The notes below the pieces were generated by a model that searched no databases, was not told the origin of the DNA, and saw nothing but the letters and a program-made list of their open reading frames with translations. The translations under genes and the position numbers were made by a program. 8,193 nt of DNA from Micavibrio sp. (GTDB taxonomy: Bacteria > Pseudomonadota > Alphaproteobacteria > Micavibrionales > Micavibrionaceae): the NCBI GenBank assembly GCA_027066695.1, contig JAMONE010000173.1, forward strand, positions 1 to 8,193, read 5' to 3'. Positions 1 to 6,390 of the stretch are shown here, piece after piece (within the stretch, counting starts at the first letter, position 1; each line of letters starts with the position of its first letter).

Positions 1-49
1 CATTTCCCTGAGAGGCTCTCGCTGGATATCAAATAACACAGTTTAATGA

Positions 50-622
50 ACAGTCTCTATAGTAATTTTAAGCGCATGTGATACGCATGCTGCGGATAGA
101 AATCATGCCACTACTGCAAATGGCTTTTTATCTTTAGGGGCGAGAGCTGTCTTGTCTTCTGTGTTTCCTCTAAACGCTGTTCATGCAGCAAGCTTCACAG
201 CCCGACTTTTGCATAGAGTGGCTATTTACATTCCTTCGGCAATCAAGACCTTTGGCAGGGCGGTGACATGGAATGAGATAATTTCAGGTATGATTAGAAT
301 GCAGCTTTTGACAGATTTTCTAAGCCACCTTGAAGATAAAAACCACATTACCGGAGAAATTTATAAGAAAGTTCATCTTGAAGGAAACATGGCAATCAAC
401 AGCGATCACCCAGATCCCTTTAAACTGGTTATAGATTTGCTGGTTTCGTCATACTCTATTGAACAAAATACCGTCGATAAAGCTCTAGAGTTAGTAATAG
501 CAAATTCTAGTGCAATTAGTTATCTTCATATGGGTCGTCCAGAAACAATTTTGATTGATACTGAAGAGCGATTAAAGCAGCAAATAGTTGAAGTTTTTGG
601 TGCCAATAAAGACAAAGGTTAA
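50..622 (+). pseudogene. CHAT-domain (caspase-like peptidase) protein, C-terminal remnant
   Basis: The frame is open from 50 to the TAA at 620-622. The first TTG that could start it is at 152, but the codons before it (59-151) already read as protein: ILSACDT, then NGFLSLGARAVLSSVFPL. This is the pattern around the catalytic cysteine of CHAT peptidases (LSACxT, then a GAxxV(L/V)xSLWP-like strand); the Cys codon is 77-79. The rest, up to 156 residues from 152, is helical and ends without further recognisable motifs. CHAT proteins are caspase-like cysteine peptidases or scaffolds, often in signalling or defence loci. The catalytic His, normally N-terminal to the Cys, is not visible. Tandem in-frame TAA TGA at 44-49 and no ATG, GTG or TTG between 50 and 151 mean the domain cannot be translated intact from here. 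I call it a broken gene; an expressed 156-aa product from TTG 152 lacking the Cys is possible but less likely. Confidence 0.6.
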
Positions 623-699
623 AGGTTTCATTGGTAGTAAGTGTGGTATCAAAAGCGATGACTCTTGGTAAACTTATTTAATATCAGTTACTTAGGTCT

Positions 700-724
700 T
701 CGGTTCGAATCCCGTACGGTACCA
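700..724 (+). other. tRNA 3'-end-like fragment (possible att-site remnant)
   Basis: The stretch contains GGTTCGAATCCC, the usual T-arm with its TTCGAAT loop, followed by an acceptor-like segment ending in ACCA. No matching 5' half (D arm, anticodon arm, pairing acceptor strand) is found in the about 80 nt upstream, and the T-stem pairs only partly (two G-C pairs plus a G-T). This fits the short 3' tRNA duplicate left at one end of an element integrated in a tRNA gene, or a decayed tRNA. The tRNA identity cannot be read. Confidence 0.4.
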
Positions 725-779
725 TTTATTTCTACTGCTAACTTTTAAGCTGTTTTTAAATTGATATTTGCCAAAGCTC

Positions 780-930
780 TGACCTGGCAACAGTTTAACG
801 GATAATTTTTTATGCGACATTCTGACTTTGCTTAAAATTCACAGGCGACATATAATTATTAGCTGAATGGATCTTGATGCGATTATAAAAAACTTTCAGC
901 TACCGCGTTGTCCTAGCAATCACCCTGCTT
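780..930 (-). mobile_element. IS3-family insertion sequence remnant (transposase C-terminus and one end)
   Basis: On the minus strand, 930-892 reads KQGDC-stop-DNAVAES, which is the GDCWDNAVAES block around the last catalytic Glu of IS3-family DDE transposases with Trp mutated to TAG (913-915). In another frame, 890-813 reads FYNRIKIHSANNYMSPVNF and then KQSQNVA before a TAA at 810-812; this is the family's conserved C-terminal block. In intact proteins roughly 40 residues separate the two blocks. Here they are fused at a T-run with a frame change, so an internal deletion has removed the middle. The sequence beginning TGACCTGGCAACAG at 780 probably is the terminal inverted repeat, since IS3 elements usually end in TG. 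The other end and the upstream transposase are missing. The copy is dead. Confidence 0.75.
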
Positions 931-1020
931 TATTTAAGCTTAAATATTTCCTCTAATTATAGTGATAAACACTCTTTATTGTAAAGAAAAATATTATTTG
1001 CGTAAAATTACTTAAAAGGC

Positions 1021-1049
1021 TTTAGTATCAGGAAATAGCAGTCTATACT
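1021..1049 (+). promoter_or_regulatory. Candidate sigma70-type promoter of ssb
   Basis: A good -10 hexamer, TATACT (1044-1049), has a poor -35 candidate, TTTAGT (1021-1026), 17 nt upstream. It lies about 40 nt before the ssb start in an AT-rich leader. No LexA-type box was recognised. It may drive the whole ssb-gyrA-coaD run. Confidence 0.35.
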
Positions 1050-1089
1050 CGATTCCTTAAGTTAAGAATTTAAAAAATGGAGTATTTAC

Positions 1090-1569
1090 GTGGCTGGAAG
1101 TGTCAATAAAGTAATTTTGGTTGGGAATTTAGGGGCTGATCCTGAGGTTCGCACAATGCAATCTGGTGATAAAATGGTTAATTTGTCTATTGCCACCTCG
1201 GAAAGCTGGAAAGATAAAGCAACGGGCGAGCGCAAGGAAAAGACGGAGTGGCATCGCGTTGTTATCTTTAACAAAGGGCTTGTAAATGTATGTGAAAACT
1301 ACCTGAAAAAAGGTGCTAAGGTTTATATTGAAGGTCAAGTTGAGACTCGTAAGTGGCAGGATCAAGCCACAGGTCAGGATAAATACACAACTGAGATAGT
1401 GCTTCGTCCATTTCGTAGCGAGCTAACGATGCTTGATTCGCGTAATTCTGGTGGCGGTCAGTCATTTAATGATGGCGGTAATGCTAGCTATGGTGGCGGC
1501 GCTCCTGCGAAACAGCAACAGCAGCAAGCAGCCCCTGTTGATGCTATGGATGATGAAATTCCATTTTAG
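1090..1569 (+). CDS. ssb: Single-stranded DNA-binding protein SSB
   Basis: This 159-aa protein has the normal bacterial SSB length and layout. An OB-fold occupies about residues 3-112 (starting VNKVILVGNLGADPEVR, with TEWHRVVIF at 52-60 and KWQDQATGQDKYTTE at 88-102). The stacking tryptophans W40, W54 and W89 are in the expected places. A Gly/Ser/Gln-rich disordered linker (about 119-148, including a QQQQQ run) leads to the acidic tip MDDEIPF. SSB tetramers coat single-stranded DNA in replication, recombination and repair, and the tip recruits partner proteins. The GTG start is supported by GGAG at 1079-1082, 7 nt upstream, and by the conserved N-terminus. It is first in a same-strand run with the DUF2059-like gene (24 nt downstream), gyrA and coaD. 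Confidence 0.97.
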   Translation: MAGSVNKVILVGNLGADPEVRTMQSGDKMVNLSIATSESWKDKATGERKEKTEWHRVVIFNKGLVNVCENYLKKGAKVYIEGQVETRKWQDQATGQDKYTTEIVLRPFRSELTMLDSRNSGGGQSFNDGGNASYGGGAPAKQQQQQAAPVDAMDDEIPF

Positions 1570-1593
1570 TATAGATTAAAGAAAGATCGTAAT

Positions 1594-2163
1594 ATGAAAT
1601 ATTTAAGTAATTTTGCATTATTAGCAAGTGTTTTTGCTGTGATGGCTTTTTCATCGGCTGCTATTGCGGAAGGTGACGCGGTTAATGCTGACGACTTTCT
1701 TAATCAGCAACCTGCTAAAAGCTCTCCTGCCGCTGTAAGCCAAGCTCCCAAGGAACTTGGTGAAGTTGAAAAAGGCATTGCGCAGGCAAAGGCCGAGCTT
1801 GAAGATAAGAAAATCCTCAAGCAAAAGATAGACCTAGCTAGGAAAATGCATGAAATTCGCCCAACAAGAGATCAAATTGATTCCGCCGTTGCGCGTGCGT
1901 CTATGGCTTTGCCGTCATATGACCGTAAGGGGTTTGTTGATTCCATGTCTATGATGCTTAATTATAATGCGATTGAGCGTATATCTATTGATGCTATGAT
2001 TGAAACCTACACATTGCTAGAGCTTACCTCTATGGTGGAATATTACAGTAAGCCTGAGGCATTGAGTGCATCAAAGAAAGTGATAAACTGGGCATCAATC
2101 GTGCAGCCTGAAATTATCTCCATGATTGATAAAGCTTTGATGCGTATCAAAACAGGGCAGTAA
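1594..2163 (+). CDS. Secreted DUF2059-like protein
   Basis: This 189-aa protein begins with a clear Sec signal peptide: KYL, a hydrophobic core at 7-22, and an AIA cleavage motif with processing predicted after residue 25. The mature protein should be periplasmic. A Pro/Ala/Gln-rich stretch (about 38-52) is followed by a charged helix (about 54-90, probably coiled coil). A C-terminal helical region then contains ETYTLLELTSMVEYYSKPEA (137-156), which resembles the tail of DUF2059 proteins (a Y...F-T-E-E-L...FY-S-P pattern). The function of DUF2059 is unknown to me. The gene sits 24 nt after ssb and 39 nt before gyrA, so it is probably co-transcribed with replication genes although its product is exported. 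The ATG has only a weak purine-rich Shine-Dalgarno region upstream. That it is a real secreted protein is fairly sure; the family assignment is moderate. Confidence 0.8.
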   Translation: MKYLSNFALLASVFAVMAFSSAAIAEGDAVNADDFLNQQPAKSSPAAVSQAPKELGEVEKGIAQAKAELEDKKILKQKIDLARKMHEIRPTRDQIDSAVARASMALPSYDRKGFVDSMSMMLNYNAIERISIDAMIETYTLLELTSMVEYYSKPEALSASKKVINWASIVQPEIISMIDKALMRIKTGQ

Positions 2164-2202
2164 TAATATGATTTATAAAACATAAACAATTGAAGTAAAA
2201 AT

Positions 2203-4944
2203 ATGAGCGACGATATTACAAAAGACAGCATGGAAGAAGTTTTTCCTAAAATAGCACTAGAAGAGGAGATGAAGCAGTCTTACCTCGATTATGCGATGAG
2301 CGTTATCGTTTCGCGTGCGCTGCCAGATGTTAGGGATGGTCTAAAGCCTGTGCATCGCCGCATACTTTATGCAATGCGCGTTGGGGGATATACTTCGGAC
2401 AAGCCATATAAGAAATCTGCCCGCATAGTCGGAGATGTAATGGGTAAATATCACCCACATGGAGATCAGGCGATTTACGATTCGTTAGTACGCATGGCGC
2501 AACCTTGGTCACTGCGCTTGCCGTTGATTGATGGGCAAGGTAACTTTGGCTCTATGGACGGGGATAGCCCTGCTGCTATGCGTTATACAGAAGCGCGACT
2601 TCAAAAAGCTGCGGAATCTGTGCTGGAAGACATGGATAAGGAAACTGTTGATTTCCAGCCTAACTACGATGAAACAGAGCGAGAGCCAGTTGTCCTGCCA
2701 TCTCGTATTCCAAATCTATTGGTAAATGGCGCGGGCGGTATTGCTGTTGGTATGGCTACTAACATCCCGCCGCATAATTTGTGTGAGGTGGTGGATGCTT
2801 GCTGCGCTATGGTTGAAAATCCTGATATGACCACGGAAGAGCTTATCGAGATTATTCCTGGCCCTGATTTTCCGACTGGCGGACAAATTTTAGGCCGTCA
2901 AGGTATACAATCCGCTTATCACACGGGTAATGGCTCGGTTAAGATGCGCGCAAAAACCTCTTATGAGGAGCATGGTAAGCGTGAGGTTATTATTGTTCAT
3001 GAAGTCCCTTATCAGGTTAATAAAAGCAAATTGATGGAGCGTTTGGGCGAGGTTGCCCGCGAGAAAATCGTTGAAGATATCCACGAAGTGCGCGATGAAT
3101 CAGATCGTGACGGCGTGCGCGTTGTTGTTGAGCTTAAGATCGGTGCTAATGCGGATGTTGTGCTTAATCAGCTATTTAAATACACATCTTTGCAAACAAA
3201 TTTCTCGTGCAATATGGTGGCTCTTCATAATGGTAAGCCACAAACAATGCTTATCCGTGATATGGTTAAGGCATTCGTTGCATTCCGTGAGGAAGTTATA
3301 ACCCGCCGTACAATTTACGAGCTTGGCAAAGCGCGTGATCGTGCGCATGTCTTGGCTGGTTTGGCTGTTGCTGTTGCAAATATTGATGATATTATCGCAC
3401 TTGTGCGTAACGCACCTAACCCAACGGCTGCGCGTGAGGAGCTATTGGCAAAGAACTGGCCTGCGCTTGATATCGCGCCGTTAATCGCGCTAATTGATGA
3501 TCCAGAGCATTTTGTAGCAGATGACGGCACATATAAGATGTCTGAAATTCAAGCCAAAGCTATTTTGGACTTGCGCTTACATAAATTAACAGGGCTAGAG
3601 CGCGGTAAAATCGGTGATGAGCTTAAAGAAATTACAGATTTAATTGCAGAATTACTTTCTATACTTGGTTCTCGTGAGCGTATGTTAGAGGTTCTGGTCG
3701 AAGAGCTTCATGATGTGAAGGCTCGCTTTGGCACTCCGCGCCGCTCAGAGCTTATAGACGCTGAATTTGAGGTCGATATCGAAGACCTTATCCAGCGTGA
3801 AGATATGGTTGTGACTATAACGCATGGTGGATATGTTAAGCGCGTTCCTCTTGATACTTATCGTGCGCAGCGTCGTGGCGGAAAAGGGCGATCTGGAATG
3901 GCAACTAAGGATGAGGATTTTGTATCCGATCTATTTGTGGCAAGCACCCATACGCCGATTTTATTCTTTACCTCGCGCGGGATAGTTCACCGCATGAAAG
4001 TTTACCAGCTTCCCCTTGCTACGCCGCAAAGCCGTGGTAAGGCACTTGTCAATTTGCTACCGTTAGAAAAGGGCGAGAACGTCAATGTTTACCTAAGAAT
4101 GCCCGAAGATGAAGAAGTCTGGAACGAGCTGGATATAATGTTTGCGACTTCACATGGATCTGTGCGCCGTAATAAGCTATCTGATTTTAAGAATATTCGT
4201 GCAAATGGCCTTATAGCTATGAAGCTTAGTGATGATGAAAGCTTGGTTTCTGTGAATATTTGCCGCGAGGATGAGGATGTGATGCTCGCCACGCGCATGG
4301 GTAAGGCTATTCGCTTCCCTGTTACTGATGTACGTGTGTTTGCCAGCCGTAACTCCACTGGTGTGCGCGGCGTTAAAATGAAGGATGCTAAGGATGAAGT
4401 TATATCGATGTCTATCTTGAAGCATATCGACGTTACCCCTGATGAGCGTAACGCCTATCTCAAAATGGCTAGTCAGATGATTGGTGAAGATGCAGAAGGC
4501 ATGGACATTGAGGAAACAAGCTTCGAGCTTTCTCAGGAACGTTTCCAAGAAATGCTGGAGAGTGAGCAAATTGTCTTGAGCGTATCTAACAAAGGCTTTG
4601 GCAAGCGTACGTCCGCATATGAATATCGTGTATCCAATCGTGGTGGTATGGGCGTTGCCAATATGTCTTTGACCAAGAAAAATGGCGGCGAAGTTGTTGC
4701 CACTTTCCCTGTGACCGATTCGCACCAAATCATGCTGGTGACTGATGGCGGGCAGCTAATTCGTACTCCTGTTGAGAATGTGCGCACTACTGGAAGGTCT
4801 GCGCAGGGCGTTACTATCTTTAAGGTGGGCAAGGATGAAAACGTAGTTTCCGTTGCTTGGCTGGTTCAAGATGAAGACGATGAGGAGGATAGCAGCGATG
4901 AATGCAGTAGCGAGCTGCCTGCTTCCGAAGAAAATGCAGAGTAA
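2203..4944 (+). CDS. gyrA: DNA gyrase subunit A
   Basis: At 913 aa this is full length for GyrA. With GyrB it forms the A2B2 type II topoisomerase that introduces negative supercoils using ATP. The breakage-reunion domain opens with YLDYAMSVIVSRALPDVRDG (28-47). The active-site pair is R127-Y128 in AAMRYTE (E. coli R121-Y122, offset 6). The quinolone-determining region is HPHGDQAIYDSLVRM (84-98): the residue matching E. coli Ser83 is Gln89, and the acidic Asp87 is kept as D93. The C-terminal DNA-wrapping domain carries the GyrA box QRRGGKG at 556-562, which marks gyrase rather than topoisomerase IV. The protein ends in a very acidic Asp/Glu/Ser tail. The ATG has a weak Shine-Dalgarno region (GAAG, 2192-2195). 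It lies 39 nt after the DUF2059-like gene and 6 nt before coaD. Confidence 0.98.
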   Translation: MSDDITKDSMEEVFPKIALEEEMKQSYLDYAMSVIVSRALPDVRDGLKPVHRRILYAMRVGGYTSDKPYKKSARIVGDVMGKYHPHGDQAIYDSLVRMAQPWSLRLPLIDGQGNFGSMDGDSPAAMRYTEARLQKAAESVLEDMDKETVDFQPNYDETEREPVVLPSRIPNLLVNGAGGIAVGMATNIPPHNLCEVVDACCAMVENPDMTTEELIEIIPGPDFPTGGQILGRQGIQSAYHTGNGSVKMRAKTSYEEHGKREVIIVHEVPYQVNKSKLMERLGEVAREKIVEDIHEVRDESDRDGVRVVVELKIGANADVVLNQLFKYTSLQTNFSCNMVALHNGKPQTMLIRDMVKAFVAFREEVITRRTIYELGKARDRAHVLAGLAVAVANIDDIIALVRNAPNPTAAREELLAKNWPALDIAPLIALIDDPEHFVADDGTYKMSEIQAKAILDLRLHKLTGLERGKIGDELKEITDLIAELLSILGSRERMLEVLVEELHDVKARFGTPRRSELIDAEFEVDIEDLIQREDMVVTITHGGYVKRVPLDTYRAQRRGGKGRSGMATKDEDFVSDLFVASTHTPILFFTSRGIVHRMKVYQLPLATPQSRGKALVNLLPLEKGENVNVYLRMPEDEEVWNELDIMFATSHGSVRRNKLSDFKNIRANGLIAMKLSDDESLVSVNICREDEDVMLATRMGKAIRFPVTDVRVFASRNSTGVRGVKMKDAKDEVISMSILKHIDVTPDERNAYLKMASQMIGEDAEGMDIEETSFELSQERFQEMLESEQIVLSVSNKGFGKRTSAYEYRVSNRGGMGVANMSLTKKNGGEVVATFPVTDSHQIMLVTDGGQLIRTPVENVRTTGRSAQGVTIFKVGKDENVVSVAWLVQDEDDEEDSSDECSSELPASEENAE

Positions 4945-4950
4945 TTTACG

Positions 4951-5466
4951 GTGAGCAATCAAGGTAAATTCATAGCTGGCATCTATCCTGGTACTTTTGA
5001 CCCTGTAACAAAGGGTCATTTGCACCTGATACGCCGCGCTAGTCTTATGGTGGATAAGCTTATAGTCGCCGTTGCTGATAGCCCGAAGAAAGAGCCTTTC
5101 TTTTCCTATGATGAGCGCGTAGACATGCTTCAGGAGGATATCTCTAACTTACCTGAAAAGGGGTGCGAGATAGCGGTACTGCCATTCAATAAGCTACTGA
5201 TTCATTTTGCCCGCGATGTTAACGCAACACTTATTTTCAGAGGGCTTCGCGCGGTTTCCGATTTTGAATATGAATTTCAAATGACGGGCATGAACTCAAA
5301 ACTTGATCCCGAAATCGAGACTGTATTTCTTATGGCCTCAGATAAATGGCAATTCGTTTCATCATCCTTCGTTAAAGAGATTTCAAGCCTCAATGGCGAC
5401 GTCAGCGAATTCGTAACTCCGCAGGTTTTAAACAAATTAAATAAAAAATTTGAAAAACAAAATTGA
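4951..5466 (+). CDS. coaD: Phosphopantetheine adenylyltransferase (PPAT)
   Basis: This 171-aa protein matches the usual length of bacterial PPAT, which transfers AMP from ATP to 4'-phosphopantetheine to give dephospho-CoA, the penultimate step of coenzyme A synthesis in the cytosol. The nucleotidyltransferase signature IYPGTFDPVTKGHLHLI covers residues 11-27, with the catalytic GH at 22-23. The substrate-binding block RGLRAVSDFEYE is at 97-108, and the ATP-loop region SSSFVKEISSLNGDVSEFV is at 137-155. The GTG start lies only 6 nt after the gyrA stop with no strong Shine-Dalgarno sequence, suggesting translational coupling. No in-frame ATG precedes the signature, so GTG is the only sensible start. 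The extreme C-terminus is Lys/Asn-rich. A terminator-like hairpin follows at 5510-5528. Confidence 0.97.
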   Translation: MSNQGKFIAGIYPGTFDPVTKGHLHLIRRASLMVDKLIVAVADSPKKEPFFSYDERVDMLQEDISNLPEKGCEIAVLPFNKLLIHFARDVNATLIFRGLRAVSDFEYEFQMTGMNSKLDPEIETVFLMASDKWQFVSSSFVKEISSLNGDVSEFVTPQVLNKLNKKFEKQN

Positions 5467-5470
5467 ATAC

Positions 5471-5499
5471 TTGACGAATGCGCGTGAAATACATATTGT
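5471..5499 (+). promoter_or_regulatory. Candidate promoter for tRNA-Lys
   Basis: TTGACG (5471-5476) and TATTGT (5494-5499) are separated by exactly 17 nt, just after the coaD stop. Transcription would begin near 5506, about 30 nt before the tRNA. The hairpin at 5510-5528 would then lie inside the tRNA leader. Confidence 0.5.
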
Positions 5500-5509
5500 G
5501 CATCAACTT

Positions 5510-5528
5510 AAACGGCCTAGCCGTTTTT
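5510..5528 (+). terminator. Intrinsic-terminator-like hairpin after coaD
   Basis: AAACGGC (5510-5516) pairs perfectly with GCCGTTT (5520-5526) across a 3-nt CTA loop, and five Ts (5524-5528) follow the GC core. It is well placed to end the ssb-gyrA-coaD transcript. Confidence 0.6.
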
Positions 5529-5537
5529 CTATGGTAA

Positions 5538-5613
5538 GATCGCTTAGCTCAGCTGGTAGAGCAACTGACTTTTAATCAGTAGGTCGAGGGTTCGAATCCC
5601 TCAGCGATCACCA
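5538..5613 (+). tRNA. tRNA-Lys(TTT)
   Basis: A complete 76-nt cloverleaf can be folded by eye. The acceptor is GATCGCT (5538-5544) with AGCGATC (5603-5609). The D stem is GCTC/GAGC. The anticodon stem is ACTGA/TCAGT with loop CTTTTAA, giving anticodon TTT at 5571-5573. The variable loop is AGGTC, and the T arm is GAGGG-TTCGAAT-CCCTC. The discriminator is A (5610) and CCA is encoded (5611-5613). Its 3' end is where the accessory segment begins. Confidence 0.97.
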
Positions 5614-5639
5614 CTTTTTCCCCAATCATTCCAATACCT

Positions 5640-5703
5640 TAGCCCGTATATTTAAAATTCTTAAAATCACTAAATTAGCTCGGGCTACTCACTGGGCTAC
5701 TCA
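5640..5703. repeat. Short inverted and direct repeats next to the tRNA 3' end
   Basis: GGGCTACTCA occurs twice in tandem, at 5682-5691 and 5694-5703 (12-bp period). TAGCCCG at 5640-5646 is the inverted copy of CGGGCTA at 5681-5687. Clusters of short repeats beside a tRNA 3' end resemble arm-type binding sites of tyrosine recombinases. That role is inferred only. Confidence 0.45.
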
Positions 5704-5707
5704 AAAG

Positions 5708-5732
5708 AAAATCGAGATTTCTCCCGATTTTT
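5708..5732. terminator. Bidirectional terminator-like hairpin between tRNA-Lys and the AlpA-like gene
   Basis: AAAATCGAG (5708-5716) pairs with CTC plus GATTTT (5721-5731), leaving a 2-nt CC bulge and an ATTT loop. T-runs flank it in both directions (TTTT on +, TTTTCTTTT on -). It could end the tRNA transcript and the oppositely directed AlpA-like gene. Confidence 0.4.
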
Positions 5733-5748
5733 AGTATTCAGCAATATT

Positions 5749-5757
5749 TGTGGATAA
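5749..5757 (-). promoter_or_regulatory. Perfect DnaA-box 9-mer
   Basis: TGTGGATAA on + is TTATCCACA on the minus strand, the strict DnaA-box consensus. It lies a few bases beyond the end of the AlpA-like gene. I see no second copy in the window, so function is uncertain and chance is possible. Confidence 0.3.
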
Positions 5758-5764
5758 CTTTGTT

Positions 5765-6040
5765 CTAGTCAGCTTGGCGGTACATATGTGGATTCTTGAT
5801 CCACTCATGTAAATCTTTCAGGTGGAATGCTTTTCGGATGGCGTTGCTTCTACGGGATAGTTTGCGTGGTTTTGGAAAAGTGCCACGTGCAATGCGGCGA
5901 TTAATCTCTTGGCGTGAGATGCCGCATAATTTCACGGCCAGCTTAATCGGGATTAGCGCATTAGATTGAATCATTAGCGCAGCAGTTACTTGCGCTTCAA
6001 AGTCTGCCTTGATGCTCTTGTCATTAAAAGTAGTTTCCAT
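5765..6040 (-). CDS. AlpA-family DNA-binding regulator / excisionase-like protein
   Basis: This is a 91-aa protein. Residues 30-58 (PIKLAVKLCGISRQEINRRI, then ARGTFPKP) form a MerR/AlpA-type winged helix-turn-helix. The family's G-x-FP-x-P turn is at 53-58, and a closing basic stretch ends in an HLKDLHEWI helix (73-81). AlpA-like proteins of P4-type prophages and integrative elements activate integrase or act as recombination directionality factors. Here the gene points toward the tRNA-Lys junction, as expected for an element-end regulator, but no integrase is next to it. The ATG is supported by AAAGGA about 8 nt upstream on the minus strand. Residues 1-29 are an N-terminal extension without a recognised motif. 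A 15-bp palindrome lies in its 5' leader. The family call is fairly secure; activator versus excisionase cannot be decided. Confidence 0.8.
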   Translation of the reverse strand: METTFNDKSIKADFEAQVTAALMIQSNALIPIKLAVKLCGISRQEINRRIARGTFPKPRKLSRRSNAIRKAFHLKDLHEWIKNPHMYRQAD

Positions 6041-6067
6041 GGTGCAATCCTTTCACGAAGTATCATG

Positions 6068-6082
6068 TGCGGCATTGCCGCA
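6068..6082. promoter_or_regulatory. 15-bp palindrome upstream of the AlpA-like gene (candidate operator)
   Basis: TGCGGCA (6068-6074) and TGCCGCA (6076-6082) form a perfect inverted repeat around one central base. It begins 28 nt upstream of the AlpA-like start codon, in the divergent control region. An autoregulatory operator is inferred; a small mRNA leader hairpin is the alternative. Confidence 0.4.
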
Positions 6083-6363
6083 ACTGTCTTTACTGCACCC
6101 ATGTTTGAAAAAAGAGGTCTATGCATGAATATGCTGTGGCCTGTGCTCTCGGATGATAGCCACGCCTCTAATACCAGACTACGCCGACATATTTAATATC
6201 TCGTTAATATTTATTGAAAACCGTTGCATTTGGCCGTTTGTAGCGTTTGTTTGAGTTATTTATATGCTCCTTTGTCAGAGCTAAAAGCCAAATCTTTCTC
6301 GTCCCTTTTTTGTGAATACTGCCATACAGTCGATCCGCATCAAATATTTTTTCCCGCTAGCTC

Positions 6364-6390
6364 AGCTAAGCCGCGCACGGCTAAGCTTTT
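6364..6390 (+). terminator. Terminator-like hairpin in the divergent region
   Basis: AGCTAAGCCG (6364-6373) pairs with CGGCTAAGCT (6378-6387) with one A-A mismatch and a 4-nt loop, then TTTT. No gene upstream on + clearly needs it. It may instead be an attenuator or a structured leader for the small gene at 6504. Confidence 0.35.

Noticed and set aside
152..622. TTG at 152 as the start of an intact hypothetical gene
   Set aside because: CHAT-like coding sequence, including the catalytic Cys motif, already precedes it in the same frame, and no clear ribosome binding site is present.
641..724. A complete degenerate tRNA gene
   Set aside because: No D arm, anticodon arm or pairing acceptor strand could be folded upstream of the T-arm-like block.
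4177..4728. 183-aa minus-strand open frame inside gyrA
   Set aside because: It is the antisense of a strongly conserved gyrA region, with no recognisable domain of its own.
6101..6196. Short + strand frame with ATGs at 6101 and 6125, possible leader peptide
   Set aside because: An AGAGG lies before ATG 6125, but the 24-aa product has no recognisable character and no gene close downstream to regulate.
6221..6250. Three CGTT(T)G-like words that might be iterons
   Set aside because: Spacing is irregular (13 and 9 nt) and the words are too short to tell from chance.
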